From: Chromera velia
Taxonomy: Eukaryota > Sar > Chromeraceae
Length of the DNA: 51,638 nucleotides
Reading direction: 5' to 3'
NCBI GenBank assembly: GCA_018398765.1
Contig: JAHBMJ010005904.1
Span: 10,001 to 61,638, forward strand
The notes under the pieces were generated by a model that had not been told where the DNA came from, searched no databases, and saw only the letters and a program-made list of their open reading frames with translations. The translations under genes and the position numbers were made by a program. Shown piece by piece: positions 23,201-34,501 of the stretch. Positions within the stretch are counted from its first letter, which is position 1, and every line of letters begins with the position of its first letter.

Positions 23201-25508
23201 TTAAAGGTTTGCACCTGGGAGGAAAAGTGGGGAACACACTTCGCTTCTTGCACGCATGTGATGAGACGCCAAACGCTCGTTCGTTCAGTCGCTACTCACT
23301 TGAGGCTTTCCATTACACCTGCCAGTCGCACCACCTCCCTCTGCAAACCCTCTTGTGCCTCAGCCTTCACCCGAGCCACCTGCACGCAAATACAAAAAGG
23401 CCCATGCTTCCAGAACAAAGAAGACGGACCAAAGAAGAGAGCAACACCGAGGGGTCAGTCTGTCTGTCCAAAATGGAAGGAAGAGACTTTCTTCCGGGAG
23501 AAATTGCGTCAAGAGTGGGTGGGGAGCAGTGACAGAAAGAAGACAAAAGCACGGGGGCAGGCGGACAGTCGGGGAGACATACATGGAAAAACAGAGATAA
23601 GCATACCTTCAGTTCTTCTGCGACAGCCATCTGTTCCTTGTGTGCAGCCTCAATAGTTTGCTCTAGGGCCTGCAGAATAAACCGAAGCGCAAGGGAGAAG
23701 GGAAGTGGCGGGTTTCTGAAAAGCGCTGAAGTGATCGTGGAAGAAGGCAAGAAGGGTCCACTGTCAAAAAAGAAAAGGGAAAAAACAAGGTCCAGATTCA
23801 TGAGGAAATGTCAGATTGGTTTCTCTCTGTCTATGTGTGGGAGGCACCGGGTCGATTTGTGAGTGCCCCGTTGGACTGGGTAAGTGAGCCCTTTCAAGTC
23901 ATTTCGAGAGGAGCGGAGAGGAGAGGAGAGAAGGGGCTTTGGGCGTACTTGAATTTGCTTTGCCGTCTCCTCTTTTTCTTTTTCCCTCTGTGTCTCCACC
24001 TCTCCAAGCTGGTGTCGTGCGTCGATGAGCTGTACTCTCATCTTCTCTGTCTCCTCACGGGCTGCTGCGGTCTGAGCTGCGAGTGCTTGTGCGTCCTGTT
24101 TTGCGGACTCTCTTTCCTTCTCAAGCTCTCCTCTCAACTCTGCACAAAGTTCCTCTAGCTGGTCTGCTTTGTCCTCCAACAGACGGGCACGCTCCTCCTC
24201 CTTCTCAAGTTTGTCGGCAGAAACAGCGAGGTGCCTCCGACTGGTTGCCAGAGACTGCGAGATCTCCTCCTTCTCACTGTCCTTTGCGGCCATCTCGGTG
24301 GCCTTCGCTTGCTCCTTCTTCAAGCTCTCTTCCAAATTCTCGCACTTGTGCATCATCGAGACAATCTCGGCCTCAAGGACTGCCACACGCGACTCAGACG
24401 CTGCCAGTGCCTCCTCACTTCTCCTGATCTCTTCCGCTCGATCTTCATTCTCTCGTTTCTCCTTCTCAAGAGATCCCCTCAAACGCTCAGCCTCAAGCCT
24501 CCTCGATTCAGCCTCTGTAGACAGGGCAGCAGACCCTGTGGCAAATGCCTCTGCCGAACGGTCCCTTTCCTCCCGTAGAGCAATGGTCTCCTGGTGGAGG
24601 GCGGCCATCTCTCGTTGCGTCTCAGCAAGAGCGGTCTCTGCCTCCCTCTTCTTCGCTGTGCTTGCTGCGAGACTTTCAACAGCAGAAGCAGCTTCGAGAC
24701 GCACCGCGTGCAACTCAGCTTCTAATTGCATGGTCTGCTCTTTCAATTCAGCTAGCTCTGTTTCTGCCTTTTCCCTCAACCTCTTTTCCTCTGCTCTCTC
24801 ATTCTTCTCGTCTTCCAAAGACTTCAGAGAAGCCTGGACGAGCGAGTCCGAACGAGCACGCTCTTCCGCGCTTCGCCTCCTCTCTTCCGTTAACTCGGCC
24901 TGCACGGAAGCGGCTGCGGCGCTCTCATGAAGACTCAAGAACGCACCCGACCCTGGAGCCCTTCCAGGCCCGCCTCCACCTCCGACACCCTCCTCTCTTC
25001 CACCTCCAATTGACAAGGAACCTGAGACGGCCGGAGACAGAGACGGAGATCCGTCTCCCCGAGACCGTCCGAGCGCTTTCTGCTCTTGGCGCTCACGCCG
25101 TCGGTCTGCTAGGGATGTGGGACCGACAACGCTGGCCGCACTTCCGCTAGTCCTCCGCCCACTGCCGGAAGTCTTCGACCTCCGAAAATCTCCTCCTTCC
25201 CTTCCTCCCTCTCCCCCCTCCTTCAAAAGGTCAGTGAAGTACTCCACCATGTCCTCCTCCGACTTCCTCCCCGCCCAGACAGGGTGGACAGACCGAGAAG
25301 ACCCCGAGTCAGGGGGGGTACCCGAAACATCACCCCCCCTCTGTGACCCCACGAGACCGTCGTCCTCGCCCAATCCCCCTCCACCCCCGTCGCTCTTGAA
25401 GCCACAGAGGGGACACGAGATGATCGAGGGAGGGGGAGGGGTCCGCCCGGAAGCAGAAGAGCTGGACCCTGCCCCGCTCTCCTGCCGGCCATAGGCCCCA
25501 GCCTGCAC

Positions 25509-25545
<37 letters not shown>

Positions 25546-28500
25546 AATGCGAGCGAGCGAGATGGGTCAAGGAGCCATTCAAAATGATGACTGCATGTGA
25601 CAAAGTGAGGCGTGGGTGAAGTAGAAGGGTCAAGGATAGAGCCAGAAGCAGGCGCAAACAAACAGACAAAACTATAGATCTAATAGTGACAGACAGACAG
25701 ACAGACCTGCGAGGCCGCGTCCACCTTCGGTGCCTGAGTTGGAAACAGATGGACGCAGGAGCCAGACTCTCTTCTGACTGCAAGCGCAGACGAAGAAGAA
25801 GCCGATGATGGTCCGTCGGTCTGTGCACTTGTGGAAACGCTGTCTCTCTCTTTCTGTGCCAGGATTCTCTCCTTCTCCTCAAATCTCCCTTTGACTTCTT
25901 CCAACGTTTTGACCTGATCCTCCAATTTCTTCACCTCCTCCCCCTTCCTCTGCAATTCCACCCTGTCTGTCTTCTTTGTTTCTGACAATTCCATTTCCAA
26001 TACAGCCACCCTCCCACGAAGACGCTCAGCCTCAGTCTCCAAGGCTGAACGCTTCTCCTCTGCACCGTCTAACACCTCCAAGCGTTCTAGAAGCTCCCCC
26101 TTTTCTGCCTCTAGCTGCAGCGCTGCCCCTCTGAGTTCGTCCAGAGACGCTGCCAACTCCTCCAACGCTCTCCTCTTTTCGTCTCTCTCCTGCTCTTCCT
26201 CCTTGTCCTCGCTTTGGGTGTGCGCGTCCTCCATCGGCACTCTCGTATTCACAGCACGGGACGATACGGTCGGGGGGAGGGAGGAGGTTTCCGTTTGTAC
26301 ATGGACCGTGGAGACGGAGAGACGAGTAGGAGGCGGCGGGGAGGCTCCGGGACCTGGGAGGGTGAAGGGCATCGGCATAGGGGGGGGCGGGGGAGTTTCC
26401 GCCTCCCCTCCTGCCTCGCTTGAAGAGGCCAAAGCCCCCCCTTGCAACGTCTCTTGGGGTCCTAGGGCTGCCCTGATCTGGCTACCAAGCGACGCGTTAG
26501 TCGCAGACATACCCATGTTGGCAGAGCCACCCGACATGTTCAAAGGGGAAACCCCCGACATTCCCATTGCGGCAAGAACAGAAGTACCCGAAAACGGTTG
26601 TTGCGACCCCCCTCTCCCCGAACTGGCTGAGAGTCTGCGTCGAGGGGAGGGCGAACCCGCAGACTTCGCCAGACCACCTGAGGGCCATCTCTCAGGACTT
26701 TTTGTCCCTGAGCTTCGAAGCTTTCCCCTTGTGGCGGGGGCACCGCGGGACACTGGGGGCATCCCGTGGGGGAGGCCTGCCGTCGGACTCCCTGGGAGAT
26801 AGGGGGAGGCGGAAGCTGAGGGTCCCTCGGCTCCTCCTGCTCCTGCTGAGTCTGTCTGCTCATCCCCCCCTGATAACCCTCGTTGCGCCATCGAGACGGA
26901 AAGCGGATTTCGAGTCAATCCAGCGGAAGGTTTGGCGTTGAGGTCCATCAACAGGAGTCTCAACTCATTGATCTCCCTCTCTAATCCCTCCTTCTCACTC
27001 TCCATCGCTCCCATCCGGGCACGGAGCTGTAAAGCCTCAGACTCTAAAGTCCGCACTCTCTCGTCTCTCCCTCTCTTGAGGGATTCTAACAGTTTGTCCT
27101 TCTCTTTTGCTTCTCCCTGCAGTGTTGTTAGCTCGGAATCCTTCTCTTCCAACTCTTTCTGCACCATCTCCAGCTCTTCTTGGAGAGACTCCTCCGAGGC
27201 TCGCAAAGTTTCAATCAACTCTTCAGGGTTACTGGTCGTCCCTTGAGCGGCCTTTGCAGCCAATTTTGCTGCAGCTGCAGCGGCCTCCGAAGAAAAGAAA
27301 CGCGACCGAGAGGAGAAGGATGCGCGACTCGTTCTTCTGCTCAAATCACGCGCCTTCAATTTTCCCCTCAGATCTTGCACCTGTCTCTCTAAGTCTGTCC
27401 GTCTCCCCCTCTCTTCAGACAACGCAGACTCGAGAGTGAAGATGTCCTCTTCGTGTGCTGCGCTCTGCCACGCGAGTCTCTTCTGCAGCCCGTTGATCTT
27501 CCGTCTCAAATCCTCCTTGTGGGATGGACTCAGAGGCCGAGCTGGGCTACCGGGAGATCGGTAGGGAGAGCTGGAGGCATACAGACCAGCAGAACGACCT
27601 GAAATGCCAGACCGATTAGGGGGTGAAGGCGAACTAGGCGCGCTCGACTCTTTGAAACCCAAGCCTGCGCCTGGGAAGGTCGCACGAAGGGCCCCAGGAG
27701 ACTCGAAGGCGAGAGACTGAAAGAGCGCCCCTCCCCCTCCAGGGGGGCGTGTGGGCGGTTCGATCATGGGGGGGGACTGGGGAAGGACGGGGTGCTCTTG
27801 GAGCGGGGATGCCTGGGGGGGTGGGGGGGATCGGCTTTGTTGCCTGGAGAGAGAGAGGCCTTCTATCTGCTTCTTCTGTAGACCCTCACACTCTTGGAGG
27901 AGCACCAACAGACGGTTGCTGCGATGAAGACAAAAAGACGGGCAAATACTTGCATAGAGACCTTTTACTGAGGAGAGAAGAAGAGGAAGTAACAGGGGAA
28001 AGAGTGCACATAGAATCGACCAGCAGGTGCACTTCTGGCTGTCCGAAAGCGGTCAAAACCTCATGAGTCCGTCCCAAAATCCAGACCAAGGAAGGACAAG
28101 AAAAGAAGTCAATGTCGGTGCTGTAAAACAAAGGGGGGAAGAACTCACTTCCTTACTTACATACTCGATTCTCTCTAACCTCAAGACCCTCGACGTTGCC
28201 TGCCTGCCTGTCTGTCTGTCTGTCTGTCTGTCTGGCCAACTGACTTCAATTCTCCGTTCAGTTGTTCCACACTCTGGAGGGATTCTTGAAGGTCCAGCAC
28301 CTGCCTCTCAGCTGCCTCGCACCTCTCTTGCAGTTCGATCTTTTCCTTGTCGACTGCGTGACTCCAGGCATCCTTCTTCGACAAGCTCAAAGCCGCCCTC
28401 TCCCGATCCCGTGCAACTTCCTGTGCCCGATTCTCAATTTCATCCTGCAGACAGCACGCGCATACACACAGAGAGAGAGAGGTGGCGGGCGGGAGAGAGA

Positions 28501-30559
28501 AAAACAGAAAGCAAATTGACTAAAACTCGGGAAAATCGGTAACTTCTTCACGGCCGTTGCAACAACGTCAGCAAGAAAACCTGCAAGCTCACAAAATCAT
28601 ACGCGTACTGCAAAGACGTCGGGAAAAATGTAGCCAAAAGAAGGAGAAACATGTGGTTGTCCCTCTGAGAAAAGAATCAATCAAGGGCCCCTCCCCTGCA
28701 ATATTCCGTTTTCCTTTCACTCCACCCACCCAAAAATCCTTCCCACGGACCTCCATTTCGGTCTTCCACTTTCTCTTTTCTTCCACAACTCTGGAGGCCA
28801 CCAGGGCTTCTATTCCAGCTGCACTCACGCTCCCCCCTGCCCCCCCCCCAAAGGATCCAGAGGACCCTGAGGCGCCCTTGTCTGTCGCCTTCCTCAAGGC
28901 AAAAAGCTCAGATTGGAGCTCCTGCAGCCATCTCATGAGACAAAGAAGCGAATTCAGCCACATAGACAGAAGAAGAGCTTCCATCCCAATGGATAAACAC
29001 AACAGGGGACATCTTTCTTTCGTACATCGCATCAAAAAAATGATACAAATGATCACAAAATGTGCAGATGAAAAGAGTGAGCCTCCACATCCTCATTGCT
29101 TCGAATTGTTTAACCAGGTGAAGTCTGCCTCCAAAATCGACGACTTACCTTCAAGGAAGAAAAGCATTAGATTTAAACCGTCCTTTCTCATCGATTCGTC
29201 CTTTCCCTCCATTCCTTCTAGGCGTACAAATCATCAAGTCGCCTGCCTGCACAGCTGACCAACCGACTGACTGACCTTGTTGGCGTCTCGGAGGATCCTC
29301 ACTTCTTCCCCATTTGCCTCCAGACCCCTGACCCTCTCCTCCTCCTCAGACAGACGGGCTTTCAGGTCCTCTCCCTTCTGCTTCTCACGTTGCGCCTCCG
29401 CCTGCACTCAACATTCATTGCACAGACGCAGAAGCACAGAGTGCGTGAGAAAAAAAAATGGATCGGTAGGACGAGAGGGAAGTGGCATACCACGGTACTG
29501 GTCTGCTGACGTCGAAGCACGCTTCCATTTCCTTTTGACATCCGAAAAATAACAAAAAAAAGAAGGAGGGTAATCGCAGGATACAAACAAAAGCTTTCCT
29601 TCTTTCATCACTTCCCGGGAAAGGAGCAAATATGCACTCAGGCACACGAAGTCAACCTGTTCAGTTCAGAAAGGAAACAAGGGCCTGGCTGCTGACCTTC
29701 GCAACCTCCCACTTCCCGTTCAGCTCAACAACCAATCGGGAGTTCTGCACAAACAAAGAGACAGGCAGATGGATGGACGAAGAAAAAAACAGAGAGAGGC
29801 GTGAGGGAACAAACCCGAGAAAGTGTGAGGACATCTTGCTCCCCCTCTCTCCCCCTCTCTCACATACACACAGCGTGCCTGCACTCGAATGTGTCTGTGA
29901 GCATGTCTGTGTGTGATTCTGCATTCACGTGAACCCTCGAAACCAGAGAAATTGAAGTTCGGCGTCCAAAGCACAAAGACTGAATTTTATCGGAGAGCGG
30001 GGGGGCAAATCTATTCTGGCTGCTATAGAAATGGACTGAACAAAAAAGTTCAGCGTCTCTGGGTGGATCTGTGGAGGGACTGAGCCTGGAGACGGCTGAA
30101 GTACCAACTGAAAACACCGACCTCCTTCTCTACCTCCGCAGCTGCACTGTGCAGCTCGTCCACCTGCCTCTCGAGGTCCTTCACGACCTCTCCTCTCCCG
30201 TGGAGAAGACCTTGGAGCTGCAAGCCGGGGGGGTGGGTGGGGGGGACATTATCGAGAGTCGATGAGTGAGAGAGTGAGTGAGAACCACCGCCAAGGAAGA
30301 CATGAATGCCCCCGGACCCGAATGGTTCCGAGGACCGACCGATGCGCGCGCTTGTGTGTGAGGAATTCCCTAACCCAACAAACTGACCTGGGCTGCTTGC
30401 TTGTGTGCTACCGTGAGCTCCCCTTCACTCTTTCGTTGTTGCTCCTTCGCTTGAAGCCTCTGCATGCAACAACGGGGTGGAGATACGTTAACGACATGCA
30501 AACGAAGAAGGCGACAGAGAATCTTCCTCGTCTGACGGAAAGCCACCCACCCACCCACC

Positions 30560-30607
<48 letters not shown>

Positions 30608-32559
30608 GGAAAGGAAGAAAGGAAGGAAGTAAAACAAAAAGGAAAGGAACGAAAACAAGCAAGGAAGAAAGGAAAGAAAGAAGCATACGCACGAGCAGAG
30701 CAAAATCTAGGAAGAGAGACAGACAAAAGGACAGGGGGAAGGACAGGTGGGAAGGAAAAAAAATGTAAACCGACCACCAAGTCGATCACTTCCCGCAACT
30801 CCGCTATCGTCACGTCTCTTTCGGCGATCTCTCGTCGAAGCTGGGCAACGTCTGCTCTCACAAAAATCATGATAAAAGAAGCCAGCGGAGGGCGGCACAG
30901 GCCTCAGACCAAGCGGCTTCCAAATCAGGAAGAAAGATGCACAAAACGTGCAGGGACAGACCAATGAGCGAGGCGGGATGCGAACGCAAAGTCGAACACT
31001 GATGAGAACTGTCGAGAAGCCATCGGAGAGAGTGAGTGACACAGAGAAGCAGACAGGCCTGTCGCCTTTCGCAAAAGACCTTTCCATTGATGCTCGTGCG
31101 CATGCAAAGATGAGAAGTGGGGCTCCCGTGAACCGACGGACAAAATCTCTTCCAAGCAGTCAAAGAGAGCAAAGGGAGGGGGGGTGGGAGGAAGACACAG
31201 TGATCGAAAGACTCTTACCACAGACAAGCTGACCGGAGGGCAGAGCGCTGCTTCCCTCCTCTTCCTCTTCGTCCCTTGGCACTGCTCCGCTGCTCTTCAT
31301 GGATCCCCTCAGTTGTGCGAGCTGCGCCTCCCTCTCTGCCAGTTGCTCTCGGAGGTCGGCGGATCGAGATAGCCCCTGGAAGAAAAAGAAGACAGGGGGG
31401 GGCCGAAAGGGAAGAAGCAGAAACAATGGACTGTAGTCGAGGAAAAGACAGACGGTGTGCCTTGAAGAAGGAATGATGGCGGAAAGTGAAAGAGAAGGAG
31501 ATCGAACCCGGGAGGGAGAACAGAAAAGAAGACATCGAAAGTTGCATTTCATTGACACAGGCCGTACACACACAATCCCAGTCACACACCTGCGACAATC
31601 AAAAATCCAAGAGTGGCAGATCGTGAAAATGAGAGAAAGAAAGACAGATCGGCAGGCATGCAGGGAAGGGCAAGACGGAAGACACAGAGAGCAGACAGCC
31701 GGACTGATGGGCAGGGGCGGGACTGAAGCACGGGACGGCAGATAGAGCAGCAGCATTCAAGGAAAGGGCAGAGTCGCACTGTGTGAGGGAGTCAGGTAGG
31801 GATGCGAGCAGATGGGCAGGCAGGCAGGCAGGCAAGAGAACAGATGGCACACACGCGAGTAGAGGGGGCGAGAAAGAGACGCCATGTAGGGGAATGAAGA
31901 GGGAGGGCTCTGTCGTTCACTGCATGGCTGACACTTCTGGCAGCTGCCTGTGCGCTCTCAAGTGAAGCCTTCATCTGTGAGAGTTCGGATCGCAGGCGCG
32001 CGATTTCGTCTACGGGAGACAACGCGATCGGTCCCCCGCCCCCCTGTCTGACTGGGGCTTCCAAGACGCCCTCGTCCTCCAGCCGTTCTCTCTCGGTGAG
32101 CCACTCTCGGCTGGCGGCACCAGAACGCATGGTGCCGAATTTCGAGTACATACTCGAGGCCCCAAGGGACACGTCCGCACCCCCATCCACGACAGCAACC
32201 CATTCTGCTGACATGCAATGGCTGCGCTCCGAGGTTCTCTCGGAAAACATGGAACTTCTGAGGCCGCTGTCGTGACGCCAGTGAGCATAACGACCGCCCC
32301 CCTCGGGCCGTTCCCGTGACCCCTCAGGCTCATGAAAAGTGACCTGCCTCCGTGCAGTGCTCGGTGTGCCCCTGGCCAAAGAGGTGATGTGAGGTCCGGG
32401 GGAAGGCGGTGCTTCTGGTCTTGTGTAAGGCGATTGCGCTTCATCCCTGGGAGTGTTGCCTTCGGATGTTTCATCTACTTCTGGCGGCCTTGGCACGGCC
32501 TCAAGCACCGTTCTTAGCCGCCGATGATCTCCATCTCCCGTATGGCTCGGCAGACTCAT
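17284..32559 (-). CDS. Giant coiled-coil protein, 20 exons, about 3285 residues
   Basis: Exons in transcript order are 32559-31933, 31375-31219 (or to 31234), 30851-30775, 30459-30388, 30217-30122, 29744-29697, 29401-29276, 28921-28751, 28444-28245, 27918-25707, 25502-23949, 23669-23607, 23379-23300, 23072-22901, 22759-22640, 22385-22299, 22037-21958, 21568-21482, 21263-20294 and 20142-17284. All phases agree and the sum is 3286 codons including TGA. Residues 1-185 are disordered. Small exons then encode nearly pure heptad coiled coil (for example VAQLRREIAERDVTIAELRE). Later coiled coils alternate with Ser/Pro/Gly-rich segments, and the last 950 residues are low-complexity and basic. A lone CPLCGF sits near residue 1290. 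Motifs such as HVQTE and AQTDG resemble dynein light chain ligands. A scaffold or centrosomal/cytoskeletal role is inferred only from architecture; I cannot name a family. The start is the ATG at 32557-32559; upstream in-frame codons lack another ATG. Confidence 0.85.
25509..25543. repeat. (GA)n microsatellite in coiled-coil gene intron
   Basis: On the coding strand this is a CT run directly before the acceptor at 25503, so it can act as the polypyrimidine tract. Confidence 0.9.
30541..30602. repeat. (CCCA)n-(CA)n-(GA)n compound microsatellite
   Basis: Simple repeats within the intron between the 30775-30851 and 30388-30459 exons of the coiled-coil gene. Confidence 0.85.
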
Positions 32560-33288
32560 TTTTTTGAGTCTGTCTGAGCAAGTGCGATGCTTTTCAGTCT
32601 TTGAAAGACTCAATCACGGCCAGCATTGAGAGACAGTTCATGCCGCTTCAAGTCGCACCCAGTTCACTTATGTACACGAACCCAACCTGGCCCCTACCTG
32701 GCATTGTCAGAGCAGGGTGAAGTGGGCACAGCAGAAGCTCTGTCATGAAGGGGGGGAAAGCCACAGTGCTCGGAATGGCGACAAAATTCAATTAACAGAT
32801 CGACCCTCAAGAAAGAATTTTTGTCTGACACACGCTGTTGTTGCTCAAGCCCGTTGCATGCATGCAGACTGAGCTTCAAAAACCTAGCTGCGTGTCACGT
32901 ACCCATGCATGCGATTGAATCTTTGCGGGGCCGTTCGAAGGGCTTCCTTTTTTATCTTTCCGGGACCGACAACACTTTTTGCGAGCCATGCAGACTGAGC
33001 AATGACTTCATGAGCATGACAAGCCCATCACACATCACATCACATCACCAGACATTTTCACAGCTTTCGTTGAACGTACAGTGGTTCGATCTCCCACCCG
33101 CGACTCTGCAGAGCATTTCTCCAGCCGTCTACAGTGGCTCAAATGTCTCCAAGGATGACAAAGAAGAATTGAAGAACTCCACAGCGCTTTTTTATGGTGT
33201 GATACTCCGACGCAGTCGCTTCATTTCGGGGTGTTGTTTGTCTGAGCTGCACAGTTCCGCACAGACAAGGCAACAGCAAATATTCAGT
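32560..33288. promoter_or_regulatory. Divergent promoter region of the coiled-coil and RCC1 genes
   Basis: About 730 bases separate two genes transcribed away from each other, so both promoters should lie here. It contains TGCATGCATGC-type motifs near 32856 and 32905, a 14-base direct repeat CATGCAGACTGAGC at 32861-32874 and 32987-33000, and a short CACAT run near 33030. No TATA box stands out. One plus-strand frame is open from 32821 to the RCC1 gene's ATG, so that gene may begin somewhat upstream of 33289. Confidence 0.6.
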
Positions 33289-33613
33289 ATGGAAAGTGAA
33301 GGCGCGCAGATACTCTTCCTTGATGTCTCCGAGGTCCGTCCAGCATTTCTCCATTCTGTAAGTCAGAGCTATCAATTTGGTTTGGCATGAATTTGTTCTC
33401 TCTTCCCGAGGAAATGAAGCTGTGTATCTTGATTGTTTTCTTTCTGTGAGAGGAGACTCTGTACTCGTTCTTCCTCTTTTTCTGATGCAGGTGGCGTCAC
33501 CAGGAAAAGCGTTGTCGCTTCAGGAGGCGTGCTTCCCGGTCGGGGGGGACGCGGACCCTTTCTCTTCCTCTCACATTACTTCGGGGTGAGCAGCCGATTC
33601 TTTCTCGCGCCTC

Positions 33614-33651
<38 letters not shown>

Positions 33652-34458
33652 TGAGTGTGAGTGTGAATGTGTGTGCGCGGGCGTGCGTGCGTGCGTGTGT
33701 GTGTGTGTGTGTGTGTGTGCGTGAGTGGGGGGTCTGGGGGTCTGCGAAAATGCGTGAGTGAATGCAAAAAGTGCAGTGTCGGGACGGTGAAGTAAACACC
33801 TGGATGAACATGTGGGCAAATGGATGCAGGCCGTGCTTTGTTGCCTCGGTAGAGAGGGACGGGAAGGTGACTCTTTCAGGTCCGTCTCCCTTCTTTTCTC
33901 TTCTGGCGAACTCAAAGATGCACAAGAAATCTTCTGGGGAGTCAATGGACTCGTCCACCGGATGCTTTCCCTCTCTGAACAGCAGCGGCGCCCGTCTCTC
34001 CTCACTCTTTGCCCACCCCTTTCTTGCTCGAAATGTCCTGCCACGGGCTTTCAATGTCCTGCCGGATGACCCGACTTTAACTGCCACAAAATTGTGCACC
34101 GCCTGTCGTGTGGTCTGTTCTCTTGCTCTCGTGACTCTCTCATAGGGACACGAATGAACGGACGGAAGTGTTCTTGTACGAGGGATGGTTTCATACATCC
34201 TTGCTGGCGTTCATAGAGTCACGCGCGCATGTGCCCAGGGGTCTTGAAAGAGAACGAAATGAAAGGTCTACGGATTTAACGCAAACATGCGACGCATTTT
34301 TGCGGATGTTGAGCATCCATTTCATCTTCTGCGTCTCGCTCCCTCCCTCACCCCCCCCTCCTCTCTCTGTCTGTCTCTGTCTCTGTCTCTGTCTGTGCCT
34401 CTGTCTCTGTCTCTGTCTGTCTGTCGGTCTGGAGAAGAAGAAGAAACAAATGGTCTGT

Positions 34459-34501
<43 letters not shown>

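Noticed and set aside
24169-24930. 253-codon Ser/Ala-rich plus-strand frame
   Set aside because: Antisense shadow of heptad coiled-coil codons in the minus-strand gene.
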